A stretch of 64,000 bases of DNA, taken from the NCBI GenBank assembly GCA_907165275.2, contig OU015650.1, positions 2,944,001-3,008,000 of the forward strand, read 5' to 3'. The DNA is from Zygaena filipendulae. Its lineage: Eukaryota > Arthropoda > Insecta > Lepidoptera > Zygaenidae. A program made the translations under genes and the position numbers. The notes below the pieces were generated by a model, which saw only the letters and a program-made list of their open reading frames with translations, was not told where the DNA came from and did no database searches. This document shows, one piece after another, positions 21,189 to 33,110 of the stretch; positions within the stretch are counted from its first letter, which is position 1, and every line of letters starts with the position of its first letter.

Positions 21189-21423
21189 GGTAGAGCTTAT
21201 CTAAGCTAAAATGACGCGCCCCTCCATCGGCCATACGCACACGCACAACCGTTCAAATATCGATACGACACACATAAATCTGGTCTTGCCATTCGTCCTC
21301 AGTTGCCGCATAGTGTCGCCGCACTCACACTATTAAAGAGATATTATCATTACATGGTATAGCACATCTAAAACAGCTTATTGAGAAGTGGGGCGCTTCA
21401 TTTTAGATTAGACAAGTTCTGCC
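21189..21423. mobile_element. TIR element with ~34-bp terminal inverted repeats
   Basis: The left end GGTAGAGCTTATCTAAGCTA continues through AAATGACGCGCCCC. The right end is its inverted copy with about six mismatches (21390-21423). Total 235 bp, no coding capacity. No clear target duplication, so superfamily not assigned. Confidence 0.65.
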
Positions 21424-21516
21424 TATATCCTTAGGAACTCTTTAAAGAAGTTGATTGTGATAAACAGTATATAGGTACCCTTTTTCCTATTTGAAAGAAG
21501 GAAGATAACTAGCATA

Positions 21517-21699
21517 TCCTTACTATGCGAATGTCTATTTATTTGTTATATGCTTTCACGCCTAACTCCTCAATCGATCATCCGGAAATTTTACATATAC
21601 GTTATCAAGGGTACAGAAAAGGACATAAGGTACTTTTTATTCAGGAATTCCCGCGGGAACTCCGGAATTAATGCGGATGAAATCACGGGGATCGGCTAG
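21517..21699 (+). mobile_element. Helitron, 'atgatgatcggttga' subfamily, both ends present
   Basis: TCCTTACTATGCGAATG head, 'tcctcaatcgatcatccgga', GGAATTCCCGCGGGAACTCC, and CTAG at 21696-21699. Confidence 0.85.
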
Positions 21700-23447
21700 T
21701 TGTAGAGGTAGGTATATAGCTCATGTTTTAAATTAATAAAGTACTTAATTATAATATACAACTGCTACATAAATAATCTTCATGAAAAAAGTGTACTAGA
21801 TTTCTTCCAGTACCTACTATGTTCTTGCATGAACTCACAAAAAAAAAAACTCAACCTTGATACCATAAATATAATAATAAAATATCGTTCAACCAACGCA
21901 CAACAATTACAAAACACTATACATATAATAACCGACGCATCGATCGCTTCCACTTGATTCACGTGTTGTGAGGTAATATTTTCCAATGTAGAGAAATTGT
22001 CGGTGATTGTGAAACACTTCGTACTTCCAGTGTGGGTCGCTGCCGCCAGTTGAATGGAACAAAATACAGTCAAGTATTTGAATTTGAACAGTTTTTGTTA
22101 TTTTAATTCTCGTTTTTGTGTGGCGATTATTCGCTCATCAACTTTGGAGTATTATTGTAACTGGCAAGAACGATGCATTAAAAAAAAACCTTTGAAGTTT
22201 GAAGAATATAAATTAAATTCATTCTTTTGACAAAAGCAATCGAAGGCGATGGATGGGCAGGCTTAATGAAATAAAATGGTTTCGCTACTTATCTCCACCA
22301 CGTAGTGATTATATCATTTTTGATCCCCACCACTAATATGGAAATCTGTGAAAAACTTGTACAAAATATAGGTGATTAATCGATTAACAGAGCTAACTTA
22401 TTTAGGTTTGGGAAAAACTTCCATGAACTTTATAAAAATTATACATGGAGATAGGTATGAAGAATTTTATAGTCGCTATATAATTTTCCGATGCCATTAA
22501 AATGATCTCAACAACCAATACCTACCAAAAGCTGTCTCTACGTACACGTTTGATATAATTGCATGAATCAGAATGTCTTACGAAGAAAACTTGTCCGTTT
22601 TTGCATTATTTCATTATCTCTGACTCACTCGCTCCTTTTAGCGTTGTTACGCACATATTGTCTAAATTGGTTTTTAAATAGATACATTTAACCCAAGGAA
22701 AGGCGTTTAAAATTTTTTTTTTTCATAATTCTATTTTTTTCAGCTAGTCTTATAAATTATTTTGCTTGAAATTACAAGGTATGAACTCAAATCAAATCAA
22801 AAAAATCACGGGGTTTCATGGTGATTTACGTACCTTTACGTACCCGTTTATTCTCACTAGCAGAATCACAAGCAAACACAATTTCCTATTTTCTTAGCAT
22901 CAGCATGGTTTCCTCTCGATATCATTTTAGTCCCATAAATTTGTTATTAGTCGAAAATGAGTTTTTAATTGGAATTCTCTGCAGTTTGGGCACTTCTTTT
23001 ATAACATAGATATACAGAATGATGGCAGGGTCGGATCATGTTTTTTCTCTTTCTAAAAATATCAGAGCTGAGTCACATCCTGTAGACCATTTGAAGTTTG
23101 ACCGGCAAATGTCACCTTGAAGTTTTTATAAGGATACAATTCTTAGCGTTTATCTCAAGGTGTTATCCTGAAAGAAACCTCTTTTACCTTTTTACGTCTT
23201 AACTACTCTGATCATCACGAAATTTTGCATAAGAAGATACACGTAAAATGTATTTTCTGAAATAAAATGTATTAAATGTGACTAAAGAATACTGAAACTT
23301 CCAATAAGTAAAAGAAATTTTATTATCGGTTCATTAGCTCCAAATTTAAAAACTTACATACAAACAAACTTTACCTCTTCATAATATTTTTGTGTAGATG
23401 AGTATTTATCTTAGACCATACCATATAGAAATATTTAAGAATAATAA
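21700..23447. other. unassigned AT-rich DNA
   Basis: A minus-strand frame (21780-22073) and a plus-strand frame (22818-23009) show no motifs. TCAAATCAAATCAAA at 22788-22800 may be a LINE-tail remnant. Confidence 0.4.
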
Positions 23448-23680
23448 TCTTCTAATATATATAAATCACGTGTCACGTTGTTTGTCCGCGATGGAATCCG
23501 AAACTACAGAACGGATTTTGATAAAATTTTGTAACCATTTATAATATGGTCCAACTTAAAAGATAGGATAGTTTTTATCCCGGAATTCCCTCGGGAACTG
23601 AAGGACATAGAGTACTTTTTTCCCGCAACCTGCGCAGGAACTCCGAAATTACCGCGGATGAAATCGCGGGGGACAGCTAG
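23448..23680 (+). mobile_element. Helitron, 'aatcacgtgtcacg' subfamily
   Basis: TCTTCTAATATATATAAATC head, CACGTGTCACGTTGTTTGTC, 'ggtccaacttaaaagatagg', two hairpin-like blocks, and CTAG at 23677-23680. The inverted relative is at 56398-56654. Confidence 0.85.
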
Positions 23681-23776
23681 TATGTTTATAAACTTTATAG
23701 ACGCATGTTTTTACTCCTTGTGTTTCTACGTTAACATGTTCACTCGTTGCGCATGTAAAAATTATACACGTATCCG

Positions 23777-23957
23777 TTTGTGTTCCCCGCAGTTGCAACC
23801 ACGGTTATTTCAGAGTTCCCGCGGTTTAAAAGTACTCTATGTCCTTCGCTGGACCCTTGACAACGTGTATGCAAAATTTCATGGTTATCGGTTGAGCTGT
23901 TAAGGCGTGAAAGAGTAACCAAACAAACAAAAAAACTCACATACGCATTTTAGAATT
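23777..23957 (-). mobile_element. Helitron, 'atcggttga' subfamily, end degenerate
   Basis: GTGTTCCCCGCAGTTGCAAC, 'gtccttcgctggacccttga', 'catggttatcggttgagc', CATACGCATTTTAGAAT. Confidence 0.75.
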
Positions 23958-24314
23958 ATGTAGTAAGTTTATTTAATTTAAATTCGTTTTGCTGGGAATA
24001 TGCTTTATTTCTAATGCCCTTGAATTATTCATAGTATAGTAGTTAATAGTAATTATACTAACCATTAGACGTCTAACTAAGGGGAGTTCCATGAGAATAG
24101 AAACTGCGGGTAAAAACGTACCTACGTAAATAACAAGAGTATTCCGTGTTTCAGTATAGAACTTCACTATTTTACTAATGGGGATTTTATATACGTGACA
24201 AAAGTCAACCACAAAACATAGCATTGTAGGTATTTTACAAATTTTAATATAGAATATACCTATTAGGTATACTCTAGAATTATCGGAAAATTGTTTTGAA
24301 GCCGAATAATGAAT

Positions 24315-24353
24315 GCCCTTTAATTTTCAATTGGGTATTGAAAATTAAAGGGC
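24315..24353. repeat. perfect 17-bp hairpin, 5-nt loop
   Basis: GCCCTTTAATTTTCAAT / ATTGAAAATTAAAGGGC with loop TGGGT and no mismatch. It abuts the CRE-bearing element that begins at about 24355. Confidence 0.85.
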
Positions 24354-24354
24354 T

Positions 24355-24645
24355 CCAGGGTATGAAAATCAAAATTCTAATTAATCCGTCAGTTAGAAAA
24401 TAAAAAAAATAATAGGCAGACAGACATGTATTTTTTGCTTTTTCGAATTAATGAAAATAAACATAGATGAAGCGCATTAAGGTTTGGAGTGGGGGACTCG
24501 TGACATCAATATTCAGTATAAGCCCCATACAAACAGCACCGGGTTGTGACGTCACGCGAAATTTCAACTCAAAGTATCCCCGTTATTTTTTTATTACGTA
24601 AAAAAAGAAAAAATATACGACGTACTTAAAAAAAAAATTGTCAAG
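24355..24645 (+). mobile_element. CRE-bearing TIR element, copy
   Basis: 'tgaaaatcaaaattctaatt', 'tccgtcagttagaaaat', 'agcgcattaaggtttggag' and GTGACGTCAC at 24546-24555. The first palindrome is mutated (GTGACATCAA). The terminal CAATGGG motif is not clear on either side. Confidence 0.65.
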
Positions 24646-24761
24646 TAGCCAAAATTGTAGTATTGAAGTATTGAAAAATGCGCCTTTTTAAGCACAACTA
24701 ATAAAAAAATATTATATCCATTATGTAATGTTTTTTTATTACCATCCAATTAAATTTATCC

Positions 24762-24845
24762 ACCCAACCCCACCGGGGTTCGAACCCAGAACTTCTTGAT
24801 TAGCCGGTAGGCATGGTGACCTACTGCGCCAACTAATGAGTACGT
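24762..24845 (-). repeat. tRNA-like SINE head with strong A and B boxes
   Basis: Minus strand: GTTGGCGCAGTAGG (24820-24833) and GGGTTCGAACCCC (24775-24787). These are the best Pol III boxes in the window, at tRNA-like spacing. The sequence lacks complementary acceptor-stem ends, so a SINE or decayed tRNA copy is more likely than a functional tRNA. Confidence 0.5.
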
Positions 24846-24934
24846 GTATGTATGTTTAAGGACTTTTATTTTCAAACAATAATTTAGTTTCCATCTGTAA
24901 CTGTCTATCTCGTTTATACCTACTTAACTTCGGA

Positions 24935-25111
24935 GATGACGGAGTGAGTTTGTAAGGTTGTAGGGGGTAATATCCGGATCTACTGAACAAATTTTGAAAA
25001 TTCTTTCACTTATAATAAACTACAATGATTCTGACTAACATGTACTTTTTATTCCCAAATTTCCACGGGAACTGTGAAATTACTGCGGGTGAAACCGCGG
25101 GGGGCAGCTAG
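24935..25111 (+). mobile_element. Helitron, 'ggatctactgaac' subfamily, CTAG intact
   Basis: 'ggggtaatatccggatctac', 'ttgaaaattctttcact', 'cacgggaactgtgaaatta', GGTGAAACCGCGGGGGGCAG then CTAG at 25108-25111. Related to the nested copy at 33809. Confidence 0.85.
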
Positions 25112-26970
25112 TTTATAATATAAATGATAATTAATTATTAAAATATACTTACTAGATTTTATAGCTGCGTGTACCTTTTATAGTTAAGTAGGTATAACCT
25201 ACCCATGCAGCATTCTATAATAGAATCGCAATCAAGATCATACTCATTTGAAATTAAGCGTGTAGGTAGGTATAAAACTTCCAAGGCACAAGACTTCGTA
25301 TGTGAAATAAAAAAAAAACCTTTTTCAAAATGAAGTGCGCAAGCAGCTTGACGAGACCGGAATTTAGAATGAAATAGGTATTTATGTTAAATTTGCTTTT
25401 AAGTAATAACTACGGTATGAAAGTAACGCAACTCTAATTAGCTGTACATATTTTTATTGTAAGTGGAATCGGGACTTTTAAATACTTTAAAAAAATCCAG
25501 CCAAGTTTCTGTCGGACGATACACAGTGAAGGGGTTCCATATGGTGGGGAAGAAAGTTGAAATTCATAGCAACAATTCTTTTTTTAACACAAAAATATTC
25601 CATACTTTTTAAAATACCTATATAAGTCGACTTATCTATATATACGTAGGTAGGTACGTACGTGGACGTAATTTTTTAAGCGCATATTATACCAACAGCT
25701 AATTCTTTATTTGTTTGTAGTTAGAGAAATTTGAACTCTATGCTGTTATTAAGATGTCAAATTATGTAAACTAAATATTTTTAAATAGCTAAATTATTGA
25801 ACACGATTCGTCGTGGAAAACAGTTGAGGAATGCCATTTGCATATCGTTATTAATGATTAAATTACATATAGCTCTTATAAATCACGACCAATGGCTTCC
25901 TACAAAGTAGTTTTATACTATATTTACGTGCATGTAATTGTTATTGCAACAATTTACAGAGAAAATATTTGTTATTCATTAACATGCAGTGTTGCTTGAT
26001 AAAAATGTGGAGTGGATTCGTAGTAAGTAATCTCTAAGTCTATTTTTTCTTAAAAAAAAAGATTTTTTTGGAAATGGCGGCATTAATTCTCTGCCAGCCA
26101 AATTTCAGATAGTGCAACAAGTCCACTTAGTTGGCCAATGTGGGTCAACGTATTCATTTGAAAGAGAATTTCAATAAATAGATAGGTAAGATACTTATGC
26201 ATACATTAAGCACACTAGTCTTGTTAATCTTGTTATGCTTCGTATCGAAAATCTCATTATTAAGGGGCTCCTGCCAGTTACACCATAACGTTACTTGCTT
26301 CCGAAAATCATAAAATCTTCTAAGATATTCTATTTAAATATGTACCTATGTACTTTAAACCTTTTATTTTGAACTATATATTTTTTCAACTGAGGTCTTC
26401 AATTCTCTTATTTTAATTGCGATTTTTATTTTTATCTATTTCGATTTCGAATTAATGGTTTTTCTTTTTATTAAATATTATTTAAACTTTTCGCATTGTG
26501 TGTCGCACTTCCACTCTAGTACTTTGTCTCTTTTACTCAAAGAGTCAGAAAAATTCGCTGCTCCGACAATGACAAGGGTCGAAACTTCTGTTTATGAATT
26601 TTTTGAAGATGAAGTTTATAAAAAAAAAAAAAAACACGAGAATTACGAACGCTACGCTCCGGAATGTTGGAATTGAATTTTAAATTGGACAGTCCCACCT
26701 TTGTATGGCTTAGGACTCCTTCTATTTACTCGAAGCTTACCTAATGGTTAGTCAGTGAATGACTGTTTTCTATTATTAATGATTTGTCTAAATCGAACTT
26801 TGGACTTTATTGTACCTACTCATAAAGTATAGACCCTACAAAAGTACCTACGTACTTATATTTTCTCTGAGTAACATCACAAACACTCAATACGTAATCG
26901 AGGAGCTTAATAATAGTGTACTCAAGTTCTTAGTAATGTAGATTTATGGTTGAAATAGCAATTTTACGTT
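25112..26970. other. unassigned AT-rich DNA
   Basis: At 25493-25545, 'ccagccaagtttctgtcgga' plus GGGGTTCCATA is a diverged trace of a dispersed lepidopteran-type repeat. A plus-strand frame at 26455-26676 lacks motifs. No supported gene. Confidence 0.4.
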
Positions 26971-27004
26971 AATTAAAAACTTGTCAAGAGACAAGTTTTT
27001 AATT
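26971..27004. repeat. perfect 15-bp hairpin, 4-nt loop
   Basis: AATTAAAAACTTGTC / GACAAGTTTTTAATT, loop AAGA. Confidence 0.85.
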
Positions 27005-27252
27005 GTTGTTTTCCGACATTCGCTAACAAAACTCGCATAGAATATTTTTTTTCGTTTATTTATAGGACAACAACAACATTAAGGACATAATATATGGATT
27101 ATTTCTAGGACAACTAAAGCAATAAGTGCATATATAGATCTATTTAGATAGGTACAACAAAAAATAATACTAGGTGTAAGTAAATAATAAATAGGTATTT
27201 ATGTTTTTTTTACCAACTTCAACGGGTTCGATGCAAGCTAAGAAAATTGTTA

Positions 27253-27304
27253 TTTTTTAACCGACTTCCAAAAAGGAGGAGGTTCTATGTTCGATTGTAT
27301 GTAT

Positions 27305-27339
<35 letters not shown>

Positions 27340-28522
27340 ATGTTCACCGATTACTCGAAGACGGTTGGACCGATTTGAAAAATTCTTTTTTTGTTTGAAA
27401 GGGTATACTCCCAATTAGGTCCCATTGCCACCAAGTTGGGGTCTGATGATGGGATCTTGGAGAAATCGAGGGAACTCTTCAAAAATTATAGGCACACCTA
27501 TAGCGATTTGGGTATTTTTTATAGTAAATCATTCATTTGCTTTCGAAAAGCAAAATTTGAAGAAGTGGAACTGATGATGAAGACCACAGATGGTCATCGG
27601 AACAACTCAACAATAATACGTCTTTCAGGGGTCCTAGTTAGAGCGATTTGGAAAATTGTTTTTTTGTTTGAAAGGAGATACTTCCGAATTGGTCACATTG
27701 TCACCATGTCAGGATCTGATGGTGGGATCTTGGAGAAATCGAGGGAACTCTTCAAAATTTATAGGCACACCCATGGCGATTTGGGTATTTTTGATAGTAA
27801 ATCGTTTATTTGCTTTTGGAAAGTAAAATTTGAAGAAGTGGAACTGATGATGAAGACCGCAGATGGTCATCGAAACTACTAAATAATAGGTATTTCACAG
27901 ATTCCGATTCATTAACTTTAATGTGGTTTCTAAACAATTTATGTTCGTCATAATGTATATGGTGAAGTGGAACTGATGATGGTGTACCAGCAGAACTCCT
28001 CAAAAATTAACGTCCCTGCATCGGGAAAAGCAATATTTTGTAAAAGGTTATGAGCAGTTGACAGTAGGCAATTGTAACTTAGATAAATTACAAACCGACT
28101 CACTAAAAAGCAAGAAATAAACAAATTTTTAACAAAAAAATTAAAACCGACTTCCAAAAAAGCTAAAAATAAAAAGCTAAAAATAACAAAATACCGATTT
28201 AATCCAAAAGTCAAAAACATACGTAATATTATTATTGGTTTGTGCTACCACTGATCGGTATGAAGTCGGTGACAAGCCAAATATGGAGGGGGTAGATGGG
28301 CTAAGTCGACTCCTGCCACCAGCTCTTCGTGAGCAGAACAACTCAAGTGGGCAGACACCAGCGGGCTTGTCACCGAATTCAAACCGATCAGTGGTAGCAC
28401 AAACCAATAATAATATTACGTGTGTTTTTGTCTTTTGGATTAAATCGGTATTTTGTTATTTTTAGCTTTTTATTTTTAGCTTTTTTGGAAGTCGGTTTTA
28501 ATTTTTTTGTTAAAAATTTGTT
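27253..28522 (+). mobile_element. composite ACCGACTTCC foldback repeat, copy B
   Basis: It begins TTTTTTAACCGACTTCC and ends with the inverse, GGAAGTCGGTTTTAA. It has three parts: a 30-T run (27306-27335); two tandem units of about 273 bp (about 27370-27640 and 27641-27915), creating a 163-codon frame whose halves repeat each other; and a foldback (28121-28522) with arms of about 140-160 bp that are almost identical. The frame has no known domain and reads as repeat DNA rather than a gene. Confidence 0.75.
28121..28522. repeat. long near-perfect foldback at the right end of copy B
   Basis: Left arm 28121-28259 and right arm 28383-28522 differ at about two positions. A weaker extension brings the arms to about 28279 and 28363. 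Transcribed, it would form a long double-stranded hairpin. The homologous arm pair of copy A is at 1353-1727. Confidence 0.85.
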
Positions 28523-28794
28523 TTTAAAGTCTAAGTATTAGTAGTAGGTATTAGTAGTCTAAGGTAGGTACATAAGGTACATAATATAGTTTTAGTTTTT
28601 TAAAATTGGCCTCAAAACTCCTTAGAACATTCTATTCCATCTCCGTTCCTTGTATCACTTAAAAAATAATTACTTGTATAAATGTATAGGTACTTATAAA
28701 AAAATACTAAGTCTACCTTGTACATAGAGAGAAACCCTTAAAAAAATCGAGGATATTGTACTGTACGTATTAGTCAATTATTCTCATTATTAAA
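28523..28794. other. unassigned AT-rich DNA
   Basis: Nothing recognised. Confidence 0.4.
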
Positions 28795-29119
28795 CTAGCT
28801 GTACCCCGATGTTTCACCCGCGTGAAACACCGTATTTCCCGACATTCGATTTTGATGAAACAAAGCCTTAGATACGCATAGCTCCAAGCTATAAAAATCG
28901 TGATACTGTGCAGTGATGGTGATAATCTAGTTATTAAAATATTAATAAACTTTATATTAAACTATATATGAATTCCGTGATAAAAAGTACCATATGTCCT
29001 TCTCTGTACCCCTGACAACGTGCATGCTAAATTTCATCCAAATCCATTCAGCCGTTTTTGCGTGATTGAGTAACAAACATCCAAACATCCACACTTTCAC
29101 ATTTATAATATTAGTAGGA
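28795..29119 (-). mobile_element. Helitron, hybrid of two subfamilies
   Basis: It opens CTAGCTGTACCCCGATGTTT and the 'tgaaacaaagccttagatac' block of the 42968-type subfamily. It then passes at about 28930-28980 into the Lep1-type block ('taccatatgtccttctctgt', 'aaatccattcagccgttttt') and ends ATAATATTAGTAGGA|T. Confidence 0.8.
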
Positions 29120-30682
29120 TAGTAGGATGACCAGCATTTTTTTAATACCTCGAGTTCCAGATGGAATTTAGAAAAAAATCTAAATATGAGTATTTAAGTT
29201 AGACCCTTAGCAATGCAATAAAAAACACCGCATTCACTGTGGTGCAGCAGTTTTTGTGTAGCACGAATATAAACATAGACAGACAGACAGACCAAAATTC
29301 TAAAAATTTTTGACTTCTATATCACTGATAGAGTCGTCTAAATTTATTTCTTATTAATCTCCCATGTACAGATATCGACCTGTTATAATTTTATTATATG
29401 TACCTATAGATATACCTACCTAGTAGGTATAAAAGATCTCGTTGTAGAAAATGACTAAAAGAACTGAAAGAGTGCATTCAGTTTAAATAGCGTTCATGAC
29501 ACTATACGAAGGTACATAGATCTATAGTTAGTAGACTATTAAAAAAATAATAACTACCTACTTAGGTATGTACCTACCTATCTACTGTAGGTAAGCACCG
29601 TAAGTATAAATCGCTGAGGAAGATTCAGTGACGCACCGCTGACACCATCGCCAAGTCATGTTGATCAGGAAGAGTGGATTAAATAGAAGTTGATGTGTTT
29701 ACCAACGAACCACTTTGTAGTCTGCACGCATTATGCTGTCATAATGTTAGGGCGACAATAAGCTGAGATTATCTGTACCTACTTAATTAAGATCATTCGT
29801 TTTAACATGGTTAGGCGAAGCGCGTATTTTGTTTTGTAGAGCCCGTTAGAGGTTATTTTTTTGCACTAGTTGCTGGCGCCTGGAAGCATAGAAAGGTAAA
29901 GTGGGAAGAATATAGAAAGAGCTCTCGAGGGAATCGCAACGGGCAAAGCCGCGAGGGACAGTTGGTTAATATCAATAACATTGACCATACGGTGGTATGA
30001 GATCGTAATCCAATTAAATAAACAGTAAAGTTTTAGCAAAATATCTTTTCATTATTTGTAAAACATGCGCATCCGTCAACCAAAGACTTTGCTTTACCGA
30101 CTGGATAAAAAAGGTTATTTCATACACTACCGTGACGCATTGGCAATAAAACAAAAGCAAAAGTTAAAAAAATCTCGAAATAACAAAAAATATATTTCAA
30201 AACAAAACGTGGATATATTACCAGATGAAAAACTAAAAAGTGAAAGCATAGTGACTAGTCGGCATGCAATAAAGTTATACAATCACGATAAAAAAAAAAA
30301 ACAAAAACGTTAAAAAAAATTACAACAATCACAAACTTAGTAGCGGCGAGCATAAAGTTTTATTGCAAAGTGCATCTTGAGATGGCCCGAGCACTTTCAC
30401 TTTGAAATACATGCATATTATGCAAAACGTCTTAGGTACCTGCCTACCTGTTTAACGTGTATTGTTTGTAATTACGCAACAATGCCATGAAAGGGAGATC
30501 CTTTTTAGAAATTGAAAGTGAATTGGGACCAAAATTCACAAACAATGTCAAAGGGGCAGTGCGTAAAAAAGGAAAAATGAAAACAAATTTTGACATGGTC
30601 TTTTATTACGTCAATGTAACAACTAAGTCCATGGATTTGTTTCAACATGAATTCGAATCTATATTATCTTCTTTATAAATAA
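29120..30682. other. unassigned DNA with two lysine-rich open frames
   Basis: The frames 30065-30313 (MRIRQPKTLLYRLDKKGY start, C-terminal lysine run) and 30487-30678 (MKGRSFLEIESELGPKF start) are on the plus strand with no recognised domain. A Helitron end remnant, 'gcaaagccgcgagggacagttgg', is at 29944-29966. A CAGACAGACAGAC run is near 29278-29291. Confidence 0.3.
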
Positions 30683-30885
30683 CTAGCTGACCCGCGCGTT
30701 TTCACCCGCAGTAATTTCGGAGTTCCCGCGGGAATTCCCGGATAAAATATAGTTAGAGACCTTCCTCATAAATCACTGTATCATCTATTGGTGAAAACCG
30801 CATCAAAATCCGTTGCGTAGTTTTAAAGATTTAAGCATACATAGGGATATAGGGATAGAGAAAGCGACTTTGTTTTATATTAAGT
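30683..30885 (-). mobile_element. Helitron, CTAG intact, variant body
   Basis: CTAGCTGACCCGCGCG start, 'tcggagttcccgcgggaatt', 'ggtgaaaaccgcatcaaaat' and 'ccgttgcgtagttttaaaga' then TTTATATTAAGTA. Confidence 0.8.
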
Positions 30886-30904
30886 AACAGAAAGGCGGAT
30901 GTAG

Positions 30905-31197
30905 TGATGAAAATGAATTTTTTGTATGTTTGTCCTCTATGTTTCTAAACCATTGGTCCGATTGTGATGAAACTTTGGCGGGTTGTTCGGCCTGCGTCCG
31001 CAAAGGTTCCGGTTCCAAATAAAAAGATCCTGCGGGAATTTCGTAACTCACGAGGGTGAATCTCCGAAACGGTTGGACCAATTTTAATGAGAATTTCACT
31101 GCTAATTAGCTGATGGTATAAGGAGTAAATTAGGCTACTTTGGAGTTCCTGCGGAGATTCTGAAACTCACGCGGGTGAAACCTCAGGGCACAGTTAG
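30905..31197 (+). mobile_element. Helitron, 'tgtcctctatg' subfamily
   Basis: 'tgtcctctatgtttctaaac', 'gattgtgatgaaactttggc', 'ctccgaaacggttggaccaa', 'ggtataaggagtaaattagg'. It ends in GGGCACAG with TTAG in place of CTAG (31194-31197). Confidence 0.8.
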
Positions 31198-32958
31198 TAG
31201 TAGGTATTATAAAAAAGGTAGTTTGTAACAATGTTTGTTTTACAAATTATTATGAGTGCAATATACCAATAATTTAGAAAGGGAAATTGTTTTTATCAAA
31301 TAACCAGAATCACATAAAACTAAATGCATAATTATTAATTGGTAAAAAGTTGTTTGGTAAATCTGCCACAGGAAGAAATGCGAATAAAATATATTTAATC
31401 ATTAGGTACTTACAGTTTTAATTACTAAGGAAAGCATTTCAAATTAACTTTATAGCCTAATCTTTTATTTACTGTAATATTATAAAGAGTAAAATTTGCA
31501 AGTTTGAATCTATTCAAAATCGCTATAGGTTTATGTAATAAATTTTATGGCCGTAGCCAAAAATTAGTTTTATTCACATGACGGTGTTTTAGTACGGTAG
31601 CATCGCAATAGAAAGAATTGAAGGAGGAAACAGCTGTTATTATTAATTTTTAAACTTAACTAATCAGTATCCATCCATGTTAATAAACTCAACTGCATAA
31701 CTAATTTGGACTGGACTGGACTGGACTGCATAACATGAAATAATATTAAAATATTATCAATATTTTTACATTATTTATATGATATTTAACAAGTATCTGT
31801 CTTGGTACATTCCAATACATACCTATGTTCCTACATGATCTTGTTTCCATCTTTTAGATAGTTTTCTATGGAGTCGGTTTTATGGTTTTTCTACTCTATT
31901 TCGAACGTCTAAAATTTAAAGCACCCGAAAGTTTTATCGACACAATGCAAAGATTATGGACATTAGAAACACAATGACACAAACATCGAACACTACGTCG
32001 GATTCAAAATGAAAAATAGATCACGTGGATAAATTGCGCAATAGACGAAACAAAACATCACGAAGGACGCCAATTTTATTGGAGCAAAAACATTTCTGGG
32101 TAGTGACAAGATTTTTATGATGGGTTTTGTTGATGCCTTTTTAGTTGAAAGTAAAGTTAAAGACCGCCAAAGTCACGGGCGTCACACAGGCCTTTCTTAT
32201 GCTAATAAGACACGATAATAAGAAACTTTTGTCCGAAAAATCCAAACCCATATGTTCGTAATGACCACGCGAAATTCGTATGTATATTGGGTTTATTGCA
32301 TTGGCCATTTTTTGTTCGCATGCGGCGATAAATGAATTCATTGATTTTTCCAAAAAAAAAAACAATAAATGGAACTTGGATCGCTTTAGTTGTCACATTA
32401 GCGGTCGTTATGTTGTGTATAAACAATGCTTTGTTTTTTTTATATTTCCCATGAATGTTACTTGTTATTTACAATGCTTGCATTTTTAAGTTAACTTTTG
32501 CTTTCAACTCGAAAAATTAAAACTTTTTGCATTTTATTGCCAACTGTTTGAATTTCGAACGAAACAATTTTATATTTAGGACGCGCGTTCCTAAAAAACC
32601 AGCCTAACGTGTATATTTATACAGTATAAAATCCTTTAACTAAAATTATCTTTTTTTGAGTGTTGGACGTCAGGGAGTTTTGGACTTTGGCGCTTGTTTA
32701 TTGCCGTACACGAATGGGATTAGCTTTTATGAATAGAGAATTTCAACAAGAACCATTATTATAACAGCAGCTCAGCTCTAATCCATTCATAACCGGACCT
32801 AGGTATACCATAACTAAACCATAGTTAAATACCTATGTTATACAGTTTATATTGAGTTTGAGGTACGATAATGTGTGTGTTAATAGGTACCTATACTTGC
32901 CTTTTTCCCTAAATTGACGATTGACGTCCACAACAAGATTTTAATGTATAAGTATATA
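31198..32958. other. unassigned AT-rich DNA
   Basis: A (GGACT)4 microsatellite at 31708-31727 lies between two ACTGCATAAC copies. Overlapping short frames at 32141-32489 have no motif. No supported gene. Confidence 0.4.
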
Positions 32959-33110
32959 CACTTGCGTGCAAAAAAACCCGACCCACCCTGTAGGTTTCGA
33001 TTTAGAACACAATATATAAAAATAAAGATTAGATAAACAAAAACTGTTAATGTAATTTGAAGGTATGACTGTTGAACTTTATTTTCATATACCCTACACT
33101 TCGATACACG

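Noticed and set aside
24762..24845. functional tRNA gene
   Set aside because: A and B boxes are good, but no complementary acceptor-stem ends or clean cloverleaf could be drawn.
27391..27882. 163-codon frame as a protein gene
   Set aside because: The two halves are translations of tandem repeat units of a dispersed element. The copy at 573-1727 has the frame broken.
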